The notes under the pieces are model-generated. The model saw only the letters and a program-made list of their open reading frames with translations. It had not been told where the DNA came from and searched no databases. From NCBI RefSeq assembly GCF_000183745.1, contig NC_014761.1:1550001-1614000 (forward strand): 64,000 nt of DNA, in the 5' to 3' direction. The stretch comes from Oceanithermus profundus DSM 14977 (lineage in GTDB: Bacteria; Deinococcota; Deinococci; Deinococcales; Marinithermaceae). A program made the translations under genes and the position numbers. Positions 8,373 through 17,939 of the stretch are shown here, piece after piece (the first letter of the stretch is position 1; the number at the start of each line of letters is the position of its first letter).

Positions 8373-9155
8373 CTAGGCCCCCATCGCGCTGTAGCGGCGG
8401 CGCCCCAGCCGCCAGAGCAGCCGCGAGGCCGCGAAGAAGACGAGCGTCCAGACGAGCAGCACCGCGAAGCCGCGCGCGTCCGCGGGCTCGAGCCCCGACC
8501 AGAGCGCCGCCGGCAGGTAGACGAGGTGGGGAAACGGCGTCCACAGGAGCACCCGCTGCACGGCCTCCGGGTAGAGCGAAAGCGGCGCGAGCATCCCCGA
8601 GAAGAAGAGCACCAGCACGTACCAGAGCTCGAAGATCTCGGTCGCGTCTTCGAGCCAGAACGACAGCAGGCCCACCGAGTAGGCCACGAAGAAGCTGAGG
8701 AGGAAGGCCAGCGTGCTGGCGGCGAGCCCCAGCGCCAGCGCCCCCCAGCCGGGCCAGACGAGCGCCCCCGGGAAGAGGGCGGCGAAGACGGCCCCGATGA
8801 CCGCTAGGACGGGAAAGCGCACCCCCCGCTCCCCTACGTGGTCGGCGAGCAGCCGCCACATCGGGTCGAGGGGCTGGAGCAGGTAAAAGGAGAGCTTGCC
8901 GGTGCGCACCCAGTCGCTGAAGGTCCAGTTGGCCCAGACGATGGCGAGCTGGCGCGCGACGAAGACGGCGAAGAAGTAGCGGGCGTACTCCAGGGGGCTG
9001 TACGGCGTGTACCCCTGCCGCGCCGCCTCGCTCCAGGCGGCCATGAAGAAGAAGGGGACGAGGCCGCCCAGGATCCAGAAGAAGATCTCGGCGCGGTACT
9101 CCATCATGTACGCGAAATGGACCGCCAGCAGCGTGCGCACCTTGGCCAGGAGCAC
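8373..9155 (-). CDS. ABC-2 type permease subunit (DUF990-like), first of pair
   Basis: 260 residues with about six spans. The block W-T-F-S-D-W-V-R-T-G-K-L-S-F-Y-L-L-Q-P-L-D-P aligns with the equivalent G-T-L-D-F-V-L-L-K-P-V-D segment of its neighbour, so the two are distant paralogues forming a heterodimeric channel. GTG start follows the ATPase stop codon with no gap, indicating tight translational coupling. Confidence 0.85.
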   Translation of the reverse strand: MLLAKVRTLLAVHFAYMMEYRAEIFFWILGGLVPFFFMAAWSEAARQGYTPYSPLEYARYFFAVFVARQLAIVWANWTFSDWVRTGKLSFYLLQPLDPMWRLLADHVGERGVRFPVLAVIGAVFAALFPGALVWPGWGALALGLAASTLAFLLSFFVAYSVGLLSFWLEDATEIFELWYVLVLFFSGMLAPLSLYPEAVQRVLLWTPFPHLVYLPAALWSGLEPADARGFAVLLVWTLVFFAASRLLWRLGRRRYSAMGA

Positions 9156-10142
9156 CTAGACCGCCCCCTTCGCGAAGACCCGCCCGATCACCTCTTCCAG
9201 CGGCGGTTCGTCCACCGAGAGGTCGCGCAGTTCGAAGTTCGCCAGCAGCTCCGCCACCACGGCGGTGAGCCGCTCCTTCTCGACGAGCAGGCGCACCCGC
9301 AGGCCGCCGGCCTCCTCCACCTCGCCGTAGCGGGCGAAGGCGGCGGCCGCCGCCGGCCGCGCCAGCACCAGCCGCACCTCCTTGAAGGGCGCGAACCGCT
9401 CGACCAGCCCCCCGAGCGGCCCGTCGTAGAGCAGCCGCCCCTCGTGGATCACGATCACCCGCTCCGCCAGCGCCTCGATGTCGGCCATGTAGTGGCTGGT
9501 GAGCAGCAGCGTCGCCCCGTAACGCTCGCGGTAGGCCTTCAGGAAACGGCGCACCGCCAGCTGCGCGTTCACGTCGAGGCCCAGCGTGGGTTCGTCGAGG
9601 AAGAGCACCCGCGGCCGGTGCAAAAGCGAAGCCAGCAGCTCGGCCTTCATCCGTTCGCCCAGACTGAGCTTGCGCACCGGTTGGCGCAGCACGTCCGCGA
9701 CCCCGAGCATCTCCGCCAGCTCCGCGGTGCGGCGCTCGGCCTCGGCCCAGGGGATCTCGTAGACCGCGGCGTTGACGCGCAGCGAGTCGAGGACCGGGAG
9801 GTCCCAGATGAGCTGCTGCTTGTTGCCCATGACCAGCGTCAGGCTCCGCAGCAACGCCGCCTCGCGCCGGTAGGGGTCGCGCCCCAGCACCCGCGCGCGG
9901 CCGCTCGTGGGCTGGACCAGCCCGGTCAGCATCTTGAGCGTCGTCGTCTTGCCCGCGCCGTTGGGGCCCAGAAAGCCCACCACCTCGCCGGGCGCGATCT
10001 CGAAGTTCACCCCGCGCACCGCCTCGATGCGCCGGTAGCGGCGGCGCACGAAGTGGCGCAGCGTCCCCGCGAAGCCAGGGTCCTTCTCCGCGACCAGGAA
10101 GGTCTTGCTCAGCTGTTCGGCGAGGACGGCCGGGGCTGCCAA
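9156..10142 (-). CDS. ABC transporter ATP-binding protein
   Basis: 328 residues. Walker A G-P-N-G-A-G-K-T, signature L-S-L-G-E-R, Walker B V-L-F-L-D-E-P-T and the switch histidine (L-T-S-H-Y) are all present, with a roughly 80-residue C-terminal extension typical of exporter ATPases (residues about 245-328). It powers the two DUF990-like permeases downstream. Start codon is TTG at 10142, 34 bases inside the end of the adenosyltransferase gene; no better start is visible before the ATPase fold begins. Confidence 0.92.
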   Translation of the reverse strand: MAAPAVLAEQLSKTFLVAEKDPGFAGTLRHFVRRRYRRIEAVRGVNFEIAPGEVVGFLGPNGAGKTTTLKMLTGLVQPTSGRARVLGRDPYRREAALLRSLTLVMGNKQQLIWDLPVLDSLRVNAAVYEIPWAEAERRTAELAEMLGVADVLRQPVRKLSLGERMKAELLASLLHRPRVLFLDEPTLGLDVNAQLAVRRFLKAYRERYGATLLLTSHYMADIEALAERVIVIHEGRLLYDGPLGGLVERFAPFKEVRLVLARPAAAAAFARYGEVEEAGGLRVRLLVEKERLTAVVAELLANFELRDLSVDEPPLEEVIGRVFAKGAV

Positions 10143-10681
10143 AGCGGCTCGCTCACCCCCTCGCGCGCGTTGAGCCAGCGCGCCATCGCGAAGAGCAGGT
10201 CGGAGAGCCGGTTGAGGTAGCGCAGCGCCTCGGGGTTCACGTCCTCGACGCGGGCGAGGGCGACGACCGCGCGCTCGGCGCGGCGCACCACCGCGCGCGC
10301 CACCTGCAGCGCCGCGGCCGCGGGGTGCCCCCCGGGCAGCACGAAACCGGTGAAGGGCGGCCCCTCTTCGGTGTAGCGGTCGGTCCAGGCCTCGAGGAGG
10401 GCGGTGTCGTCCTCCCCCATCCGCCGCACCTTGGCTTCGTGGGGGCCGCCAAAACGGGTGGCCAGGTCGGCCCCCAGATCGAAGAGCGCGTTCTGAATCG
10501 CCGCCAGGTGGGCGTCCAGGTCCTCAAGGGCTTCCGGCAGCAGGCTGCGGACGAAGCCAATCTGGCTGTTCGCCTCGTCCACCTCGCCGTAGGCCCGGAC
10601 CCGTGGGTGGTCCTTGCCCAGGCGCTCGCCGCCGTAGAGCCCGGTTTCGCCGGCGTCGCCGGTGCGCGTGTAGAGCTTCAT
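10109..10681 (-). CDS. PduO-type cob(I)alamin adenosyltransferase
   Basis: 190 residues. Transfers adenosyl from ATP to the cobalt of reduced cobalamin. The N terminus Y-T-R-T-G-D-A-G-E-T-G-L-Y-G-G-E-R is the family ATP-binding motif; the second half has V-R-R-A-E-R near residue 132 and R-Y-L-N-R-L-S-D-L-L-F near 158, also conserved. It overlaps the ABC ATPase gene by 34 bases, so the exporter may be co-expressed with it; a corrinoid link to the exporter is speculative. Confidence 0.93.
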   Translation of the reverse strand: MKLYTRTGDAGETGLYGGERLGKDHPRVRAYGEVDEANSQIGFVRSLLPEALEDLDAHLAAIQNALFDLGADLATRFGGPHEAKVRRMGEDDTALLEAWTDRYTEEGPPFTGFVLPGGHPAAAALQVARAVVRRAERAVVALARVEDVNPEALRYLNRLSDLLFAMARWLNAREGVSEPLWQPRPSSPNS

Positions 10682-10720
10682 ACCCTAAAGCCTACCGCCT
10701 CTGCACGCCTGCGAAGGGGT

Positions 10721-10744
10721 GCAGGCCCGCTTTCGCGGGCCTGC
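10721..10744. repeat. Perfect 10-bp stem inverted repeat
   Basis: GCAGGCCCGC - TTTC - GCGGGCCTGC. There is no T run on either side, so it is a poor intrinsic terminator. It lies in the 180-base gap between two divergent genes and resembles the CCGCGAAAGCGG palindromes at 46-50 kb. Likely a dispersed palindromic repeat. Confidence 0.6.
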
Positions 10745-10862
10745 GGAGGGAGGGATCAATCAGTGGATCTTGGACGCAGCAAGGTGAGTGTATCGCGACG
10801 CGTAAGGACAGGTGTCCCTGATGCGCGTTGCGGCGGCGCGGAGGGGCCGGTAGGCTTGGGGC

Positions 10863-11935
<1,073 letters not shown>

Positions 11936-11939
<4 letters not shown>

Positions 11940-12313
11940 AGCTCATGCTGCTCGCGGAGCCCTACGCGGTCTGTACCGCGCCCCACCCGCTCGAACCCGG
12001 GCCCGGCGCGCTGGCCGCGGTGCTGCGCGACGCGGACGGCTACACCTGGGTGGGGCCCGAAGCGGAAGCCCCGCAGGGCGCGACCTGCCGCGGCGGCTGG
12101 CGCGCGCTGGCGGTGGAGGGGCCGCTCGACTTCGGGCTGACCGGCGTGCTGGCCGCGCTCACCGCCCCGCTCGCGGAAGCGGGGGTGCCGGTCTTCGTGC
12201 TCTCTACCTGGGCGACCGACTTCCTGCTCGTGCCCGGCGCGCGGCTGGCGGCGGCCCGCACCGCCCTGACCGCCGCGGGCCACGAACTAGCCGGCGCCGA
12301 GGATCCGGGGTAG
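11936..12313 (+). CDS. ACT-domain protein (ACT_7 / CASTOR-like)
   Basis: 125 residues, starting at the ATG that overlaps the alr stop. The C-terminal half, with G-P-L-D-F-G-L-T-G-V-L-A-A-L and E-A-G-V-P-V-F-V-L-S-T-W-x-T-D, is the pattern of the small stand-alone ACT proteins of PF13840. ACT domains bind amino acids, and coupling to alr suggests amino-acid sensing, but no target is known. It overlaps the convergent epimerase gene by 27 bases. Confidence 0.8.
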
Positions 12314-13153
12314 TTCGACCTCGAGGGGGCGGTGTTCCAGCTCGAAGTCGGCAAGCAGGGGGCCGGGGTCCGCGGTGTTCCCCTCGAGCAGCATGAGCAG
12401 CTGGTCGCGGGTGAGGGGCGCGCCGGGGAGGCGCGCCAGCAACGCGAAAAAGGCCACGGGCAGCGGCCACAGCGGCTTGCGCACGCCCAGGGTGCGCGCC
12501 ACCAGGCGGACGAGCTCGCGGTAGGTGTATTCGTGCGGCCCCACCAGGTCGTAGCGCCGGCCCACGGTTCGCGGCCGCTGGAGCGCCTGCAGCGTGGCCG
12601 CGGCCACGTCCCCCGCCCAGACGGGGCGGAAGGGGTAGCCGCCCGCGCCCACCAGCGGGACGAAGGGCAGCGGCAGGCGCACCAGGTCCCTGAGCACCCC
12701 GCCGAAGAAGGCGTCGCCTTCGCCGAAGATCAGGCCGGGGCGGAAGATCGTCCATTCGAGCCCGCTCGCCTGCACCAGCGCCTCGCCCCGCGCCTTGCTC
12801 GCGTGGTAGCGGCTGGGCGCGTCCGGCCGGGCCCCCAGGGCCGAGACGTGTACGATCCGCCGCACGCCCGCCGCGGCCATGGCCTCCAGCACCCGGCGAA
12901 CCCCGCGGACGTGCACCGCCTCGTAGGTCTGCTCGCCCTCGCGGATGATCCCGGCGAGGTAGACCACGGCGTCGGCCGCGCGGACGGCCTCGAGCCCCTG
13001 CCCGCGGTCGGCGTTCCCCGCCAGGTAGCGCACCCCCGCGAGCGGGCCCGCGCCCCGGCGCGAAAGCGCGGCGACCTCGTGCCCGGCAGCCAGAAGCGCC
13101 CGGGCCAGGTGGGTGCCCAGGAAGCCGCTGCCGCCGACGAGGAGCACCCGCAT
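12287..13153 (-). CDS. NAD(P)-dependent epimerase / NDUFA9-like atypical SDR
   Basis: 288 residues from ATG 13153. N-terminal Rossmann motif G-G-S-G-F-L-G-T-H. The R-Y-H-A-S-K-A-R-G-E segment keeps Y-x-x-x-K, followed by F-R-P-G-L-I-F-G-E-G-D, the pattern of the complex-I-associated (NDUFA9/YwnB-like) SDR group rather than sugar epimerases. Bacterial members often use quinone or flavin-linked substrates; the exact reaction is unknown. It begins right after the molybdopterin protein gene and is probably co-transcribed with it. Confidence 0.85.
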   Translation of the reverse strand: MRVLLVGGSGFLGTHLARALLAAGHEVAALSRRGAGPLAGVRYLAGNADRGQGLEAVRAADAVVYLAGIIREGEQTYEAVHVRGVRRVLEAMAAAGVRRIVHVSALGARPDAPSRYHASKARGEALVQASGLEWTIFRPGLIFGEGDAFFGGVLRDLVRLPLPFVPLVGAGGYPFRPVWAGDVAAATLQALQRPRTVGRRYDLVGPHEYTYRELVRLVARTLGVRKPLWPLPVAFFALLARLPGAPLTRDQLLMLLEGNTADPGPLLADFELEHRPLEVELPRILGAG

Positions 13154-13155
13154 GG

Positions 13156-13713
13156 TCAGCCGAACCGTTCCTCGCGCCAGGGATCGCCGCGGCGGTGGTA
13201 GCCGCGCATCTCCCAGTAGCCTTCGACCTCGCGCTCGAAGAGCTGGATCTTGGCGAGCCACTTCACGCTCTTCCAACCGTAGAGGTGGGGCACCACCAGC
13301 CGCAGTGGTCCGCCGTGCTCGTGGGGAATGGGCGCGCCGTCCAGCGACCAGGCGAGCAGCACCCCGGGGGCGGTGAGGTCTTCGAGCGGCAGGCTGGCGC
13401 TGTAGCCGCCGCGGGACCAGGCGAGCGCGTGGGTCGCGCCCGGCTTCGGTACCGCCTGCGTGAGCACCCGCGCGAGCGGCACCCCCTGCCAGCGCGTGGC
13501 GGTGCGGCTCCAGCCGGTGACGCAGTGGAAGTCGTGCTCGAGCGCCTCCTCCCCCAGCGCCGCCAGCTCCTCCCAACCCAGCTCGAGGCGATGCTCCACG
13601 GCACCCAGGACGCGCAGCCGCAGCGCCGCGGCCTCGAGGGGCGGGGCCGGGTCCACGGTGAAGAGCGGGAAGTTGCGCGTCGGCGTCTGGCCGGGAGGCA
13701 GGTCGTCCCTCAT
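13156..13713 (-). CDS. Molybdopterin-dependent oxidoreductase domain protein (MsrP/YuiH-like)
   Basis: 185 residues, a single sulfite-oxidase-type molybdopterin domain (PF00174). The molybdenum-binding cysteine lies in F-H-C-V-T-G-W-S-R near residue 64; the cofactor-binding blocks G-G-Y-S-A-S-L-P-L, E-H-G-G-P-L-R-L-V-V-P and Y-G-W-K-S-V-K-W-L follow in order. No Tat or Sec signal is present, so unlike MsrP it should be cytoplasmic. A TAGATT box (plus-strand 13720-13725) ends six bases before the ATG, just after the terminator of the upstream gene. Substrate unknown. Confidence 0.88.
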   Translation of the reverse strand: MRDDLPPGQTPTRNFPLFTVDPAPPLEAAALRLRVLGAVEHRLELGWEELAALGEEALEHDFHCVTGWSRTATRWQGVPLARVLTQAVPKPGATHALAWSRGGYSASLPLEDLTAPGVLLAWSLDGAPIPHEHGGPLRLVVPHLYGWKSVKWLAKIQLFEREVEGYWEMRGYHRRGDPWREERFG

Positions 13714-13727
13714 GCCCGCAATCTAAA

Positions 13728-13754
13728 CGAAAACGGGCGGGCCCAGCCCGCCCG
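13728..13754 (-). terminator. Intrinsic terminator of the hydratase-like gene
   Basis: On the minus strand the 9-bp stem CGGGCGGGC - TGG - GCCCGCCCG is followed by GTTTTC. It lies 18 bases after the stop of the 13772-14602 gene and separates it from the next gene's promoter. Confidence 0.75.
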
Positions 13755-13771
13755 AAAACACATTCGCGCGC

Positions 13772-14602
13772 CTATTCGAAGCGGACCTTCACCTCGCCGC
13801 CCCAGCGGCCGAAGCTGTAGCCCACCCACAGGGTCTGCCCCGCCTGCGGGCGCAAGGGCTTGCCCAGGCTGCCCAGGCTGACGAGGTCGCCGGCCTTCAG
13901 GGCCTGGCCGCGGCGCGCCAGGTCCTCGGCGAGCCAGATCACCGCGTTGAGGGGGTGCCCCAGGATCGCCTTGCCCGGCACCTTCATCACCAACGCGTCG
14001 TCCACGCTCACGTAGACCTGCATCTCCGAAAGCGCCCGGGCGAACTCCGGGGTGGCCTCGACCGGGATGGGGCGGCCCAGCACCCCCAGCCGCGCGCCCA
14101 CGTTGATCGCGGTGATCGTCGCGCCGTTCAGGGGCTCGCCCTTCTTCAGCATCAGGTCGGGCAGCTCGATGAAGGGAATGACCGCGTCGAGGTGGGCGAG
14201 CACCTCTTCGGGCGTCCTCGCCCGGTTGACCCCGGCGTCCTTCACCCGCACCATCAGGTCGGCCTCGGCGACGGGCACCGCGCCGAAGCGCGCGGGCACC
14301 AGCGCGCCGCTTTCGAGCAGCATGCGCTCGAGCAGCACCCCGCGCAGCGGATGGTCCACGCCGAACCGCTCCTGCACCGCCTTGCTGGTGAGCCCCACCT
14401 TGTACCCCACCGGTCCGCCCGCTATGGGAACCAGCCCGCGCACGAAGGCGGCCTGGAAGTCCAGCCCCTCGTCCACCGTCGCGACCGACGGCGCAGGAGC
14501 CGGCGTCTTTCCCAACCAGTACAGCACCAACCCGTCGGGCGAAACGGCCCCCGCCGAAGCGCCCACCAACACGGCCACGAACGCCAGCAGCTTGATACGC
14601 AC
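13772..14602 (-). CDS. Exported 2-keto-4-pentenoate hydratase / fumarylacetoacetase-family protein
   Basis: 276 residues, GTG start with GGGAGG eight bases upstream. Residues 1 to about 19 form a signal peptide (I-K-L-L-A-F-V-A-V-L-V-G-A-S-A-G-A). The mature part follows the MhpD hydratase layout: G-Y-K-V-G-L-T-S near residue 66, E-x-D (A-E-A-D-L-M) near 113, and G-H-P-L-N-A-V-I-W-L near 213. Cytoplasmic relatives hydrate 2-hydroxypentadienoate in aromatic catabolism; no such genes are nearby, and export is odd for this family. AT-rich DNA with TATAAA lies just upstream. Confidence 0.8.
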   Translation of the reverse strand: MRIKLLAFVAVLVGASAGAVSPDGLVLYWLGKTPAPAPSVATVDEGLDFQAAFVRGLVPIAGGPVGYKVGLTSKAVQERFGVDHPLRGVLLERMLLESGALVPARFGAVPVAEADLMVRVKDAGVNRARTPEEVLAHLDAVIPFIELPDLMLKKGEPLNGATITAINVGARLGVLGRPIPVEATPEFARALSEMQVYVSVDDALVMKVPGKAILGHPLNAVIWLAEDLARRGQALKAGDLVSLGSLGKPLRPQAGQTLWVGYSFGRWGGEVKVRFE

Positions 14603-14652
14603 CTGCCTGCCTCCCTTCGGTTTTGTATTTTTATACCACCGGCGTCCGGGGC

Positions 14653-14994
14653 CTATGCCCCGCCCTTTGCGGCGTAGCGCACGACCTCGACCTTCTCGAG
14701 GGTGACGAGCCCGCCGCCCAGCATCTCTCCCAGCCAGGGCAGGAAGCCGCGGATGCGCGCCTCCTCGTCGACGAGCTCCACGACAATCGGCAGGTCCTCG
14801 GAAAGCCGCAGGATCGCCGCCGAATGGATGCGGCTGCCCGCGCCGAAGCCCATGATGCCGCGCAGGACGGTGGCGCCTCGAATTCCCCGGCGGCGCGCCT
14901 CCTCGACGATCACGGCGTACGCCGGACGGCCGTGCATCTTGTCGCTCTCCCCCAGGAAAATCCGCGCCAGTACCGCCGTACCGTTCAGCTGCAT
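14653..14994 (-). CDS. DUF190 family protein
   Basis: 113 residues, the usual size for PF02641. The G-R-P-A-Y-A-V-I-V-E-E-A-R-R-R-G-I-R-G-A-T segment, the G-F-G loop and the P-I-V-V-E-L-V-D-E strand give the PII-like alpha/beta fold of the family. DUF190 genes often sit beside crcB as here, ten bases downstream with a GGAGG site, so a role in fluoride export regulation or as an accessory is plausible but unproven. Confidence 0.88.
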   Translation of the reverse strand: MQLNGTAVLARIFLGESDKMHGRPAYAVIVEEARRRGIRGATVLRGIMGFGAGSRIHSAAILRLSEDLPIVVELVDEEARIRGFLPWLGEMLGGGLVTLEKVEVVRYAAKGGA

Positions 14995-15004
14995 ACCCGC
15001 CTCC

Positions 15005-15385
15005 TCACGCGCCGCGCAGCGCGGCCACCGCGGCCATGCCCAGGGCCACGAGCAGCACCCCCAGCACCAGGTTCAGGCCCACGTAGGCCAGCGCCTCCGC
15101 CCCCTGGCCGGCCCGCAACAGCTCCAGGGCCTCGAACGCAAAGGTCGAAAATGTGGTGAACGCCCCCAGGAAGCCCACGGCGACGAGGAGGCGCAACTCG
15201 CCGGTCCAGCCGCCGATCAGGCTCGCCTGGATCACGAACCCCAACAAGAAACTGCCGATCAGGTTGACCCCGACCGTACCCCAGGGAAAGCTCGAGCCGG
15301 CCCACTGCTGCACCCAGCCCGAGACCCAGTAGCGGCCGAGCGCCCCCAGGGCGCCGCCCGCCATGATCCATAGCCAGCGCTCCAC
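15005..15385 (-). CDS. crcB: Fluoride ion transporter CrcB/Fluc
   Basis: 126 residues, four spans. Exports fluoride as a dimeric channel. Conserved G-G-A-L-G-A-L-G-R-Y at the N terminus, G-T-V-G-V-N-L-I-G-S-F-L-L-G (channel asparagine) and the phenylalanine/threonine motif G-A-F-T-T-F-S-T-F are all visible. GTG 15385 is chosen because a TATACT box (plus-strand AGTATA, 15393-15398) ends seven bases upstream, so the transcript should be leaderless. That leaves no room for a fluoride riboswitch. Confidence 0.95.
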   Translation of the reverse strand: MERWLWIMAGGALGALGRYWVSGWVQQWAGSSFPWGTVGVNLIGSFLLGFVIQASLIGGWTGELRLLVAVGFLGAFTTFSTFAFEALELLRAGQGAEALAYVGLNLVLGVLLVALGMAAVAALRGA

Positions 15386-15536
15386 CCTCAAGAGTATAGT
15401 CCGCCGGCCCGCGGCGCGTGACCCAAGCCGCGGGGGCCGTCACGGTACACTGAAGGTCATTGAGGTGCAGTTAGGTTGGACGAGTACCGGATCCAGCCGT
15501 GTTTGGATTAGAATTGAATACATCGGAGGCGGCAGC

Positions 15537-17939
15537 ATGAAAAAACCCCTCGGCATTGCCCTGGTCGTGACCCTCCTTTTCGCCCTATTGCTCTTCATCG
15601 CCATCGTTACCGTCAGCAGCAGCCTTTCCCTGTCCGGCAAACGCGTGACCGCCAACCAAAAGGCGGCGCTCGAAGCCCAGTACGCCGCCGAGTCCGGGCT
15701 CGCCCTGGCGACGACGCGGCTGAGCCTCGTCGGGAGCGAGGTGGCGGACTTCATCGCGAACGTCAGCGACTTCGAAATGCCCTCCGGAACGGACTGGGCC
15801 TCCCTGCGGACCTACCTCCAGAAGTTCTGCGGGGTCACGAGCGAGCCCGGCGACCCGGCCTTCGTGCCCACCGACAAGCCGGCCGTCGGAAGCGTGATCT
15901 GCACCGCCGACCCCGACCTGGTCGATTGGTCCGACCCGCGCGCGGCCCCCTACAGCATCTTTCTCGACGGCCACATTGACGCCTCCCGCTACCCCGGGGG
16001 CGCGGCGCCCGAGGACTACTGGCGCACGCGGCTGGGGCCGCAAACCCTCGAACGCACCCTGAAGAGCCGCGGCCGCCTCGTCACCGCCTACACCGTGACC
16101 TACGGCTTCGAATCCTGGCGCGCCGAGGTCCTGCCCAACGCGGCGGTGCGCCTGACCTTCCGCGCCCGGCCGACCGTGTCCAGCGGCTTCCTCGCCAAGG
16201 AGGGCACCGACGTCGCCCGGCACAAGATCGAACAGGCGTTCACCGGCGAGCTGCGCATCGACCTGCGCCCGCCCAGCTTCTCCCACTTCATGCTCTTCAC
16301 CAACTACCAGCGCGCCGGCGCCGGCGCCGGCGCGGAACGCGTCTACTTCTACGACGGAACCCTCTTCGACGGACCGGTGCACACCAACGACAAGTTCAAC
16401 TTCACCGGGCGGCCCTGGTTCGGCGACAGCGTGACCAGCGTCGGCTGCGAAGCCGAGAACGCCGACAAGGACGCCTGCCTGGACCGGCGCCCGGGGTACT
16501 ACTACTGGGACGCGGGCGCCAAGCGCCACGTCAAGGTCACGCCCCCCATCGACCCCATCCCGCCGGCCTGGGCCGAGCCCGCCTTCGAGGGCGGACACGC
16601 CTGGGACAAGGACTACATCGCGCTCCCGAAGACGAGCGGCGACCAGTACCGCGCCGCCAAGCGCGGGGGCCTCTTCATCGAAGACGACGATTCCACCTCG
16701 TCCACCGGGGCGGTCAACGTCGAGGCCGTCACCCTGAGCACCGACGTGGTCGCCGGCGTGAAGTACCAGTTCGTCCAGGTTCACGGACGCCGCAACGTGG
16801 GCACCCGAACCGTGCCCGGGCGCTGCGTCGCCGATCCACCGCCGCCGCCCCCGCCCGGACCGCCCGGACCGCCACCTCCCCCGCCCCCACCGCCGCCGCC
16901 CCCGCCACCCGCGGGACCCAGCGTCGAACGTTGGGCGCCGCCCCTGCTCCAGGGCGCGCTGCACCTCGCGGCCCGGCTGGGCGCCCCCGGCCCCGGACGC
17001 GCGGCCGCCGCCTGGATCGCGGAGGGCCTCGCCGCGACGGTCCGCGCCCAGGCCGGGACCTGCCCGCCGGGGCAGCACTGGGTCGGCCCCACGACCGCGC
17101 CCGACATCCGGCGTTTCACCTACGCCTTCCGCATCGACGCGGCCGGCAACGTCGAGCGCAACGACGGCTCGGGCTGGTACAGCGTGGGAACCGGATTCAA
17201 CGGGGTGATCTACGTGGGGCGGGACGTCCCCGGGGGCCGCACCTCCTCGTTCACCCTCCAGGGGGGCGGGGTGGCGCCGCCCACCAGCGACGTCCGCCCC
17301 TGGGAGACCCACCGGCCGCGATACAGCGTCGCCCGTCCCGGGCTCTGCCCGTACACCGTCACCGCCAACGACGGCGGCTACGACTGCATTCAACCCTCGA
17401 TCGCCGACTTCATGCAGCTGACCGTCGTGGGCCGCAACATCGGCCTCAACCGCGACCTCGTCTACGAGGACCGCCCCTGCACCTCGGCCCCCGAGCGGCG
17501 GGCCGACGGGTCGGTGGCCCCGGCCGACTGCCCGAACACCGGGGCGCGGAACGTGCTGGGCGTCTACTCCGACCGGGGCGCGATCGTCATCAAGGGCAAC
17601 GCCCCCTACAACCTGCACATCGACGGGGTGCTCATGTCCGCGAGTCGCAGCGTCTACTACCAGCGCTGGAACAGCGGGCCCCCCAAGGGCTACCTGCACC
17701 TGACCGGCGGGTTGATCCAGAACTGGTACGGGCGCTTCGGGAAACTCAAACCCGACCTGACGATCCGCAACGGCTACGGACGCAAGTTCACCTACGACCC
17801 GCGGATGCGCAACAACGGGCTCGTACCGCCCTTCTTCCCCACCTTCGACGGCGAGCTTCCCTGGGGCAGCACGGCCGAGTTCGCGGGCCCCGCCGGCGGG
17901 TCGGGTTCGGGCTTCTGGAAGCCGGTCGAAGGGCCATGA
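15537..17939 (+). CDS. ComZ/PilX-like pilus tip protein with large C-terminal domain
   Basis: 800 residues from ATG 15537 (GGAGGCGGCAGC site); an earlier in-frame start at 15363 is rejected because it reads back across the crcB promoter. The N-terminal hydrophobic helix followed by K-A-A-L-E-A-Q-Y-A-A-E-S-G-L-A-L-A is the PilX N-terminal pattern. The rest is extracytoplasmic, Gly/Asn/Asp-rich, with cysteine pairs and a proline-rich linker near residues 433-460. Thermus ComZ, a DNA-binding competence pilin with an inserted beta-solenoid, is encoded beside three prepilins in the same way. The gene heads an operon of four genes joined by four-base overlaps. Assignment as ComZ is by context and N terminus, not by alignment. 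Confidence 0.78.
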   Translation: MKKPLGIALVVTLLFALLLFIAIVTVSSSLSLSGKRVTANQKAALEAQYAAESGLALATTRLSLVGSEVADFIANVSDFEMPSGTDWASLRTYLQKFCGVTSEPGDPAFVPTDKPAVGSVICTADPDLVDWSDPRAAPYSIFLDGHIDASRYPGGAAPEDYWRTRLGPQTLERTLKSRGRLVTAYTVTYGFESWRAEVLPNAAVRLTFRARPTVSSGFLAKEGTDVARHKIEQAFTGELRIDLRPPSFSHFMLFTNYQRAGAGAGAERVYFYDGTLFDGPVHTNDKFNFTGRPWFGDSVTSVGCEAENADKDACLDRRPGYYYWDAGAKRHVKVTPPIDPIPPAWAEPAFEGGHAWDKDYIALPKTSGDQYRAAKRGGLFIEDDDSTSSTGAVNVEAVTLSTDVVAGVKYQFVQVHGRRNVGTRTVPGRCVADPPPPPPPGPPGPPPPPPPPPPPPPPAGPSVERWAPPLLQGALHLAARLGAPGPGRAAAAWIAEGLAATVRAQAGTCPPGQHWVGPTTAPDIRRFTYAFRIDAAGNVERNDGSGWYSVGTGFNGVIYVGRDVPGGRTSSFTLQGGGVAPPTSDVRPWETHRPRYSVARPGLCPYTVTANDGGYDCIQPSIADFMQLTVVGRNIGLNRDLVYEDRPCTSAPERRADGSVAPADCPNTGARNVLGVYSDRGAIVIKGNAPYNLHIDGVLMSASRSVYYQRWNSGPPKGYLHLTGGLIQNWYGRFGKLKPDLTIRNGYGRKFTYDPRMRNNGLVPPFFPTFDGELPWGSTAEFAGPAGGSGSGFWKPVEGP

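Noticed and set aside
10721-10744. Intrinsic terminator
   Set aside because: No T tract on either strand, and it lies between divergent genes.
15386-15440. Fluoride riboswitch upstream of crcB
   Set aside because: The -10 box ends seven bases from the GTG, leaving no leader RNA.
15363-15536. Upstream start for the ComZ/PilX-like gene
   Set aside because: Reads through the crcB promoter; the ribosome site and hydrophobic N terminus favour ATG 15537.
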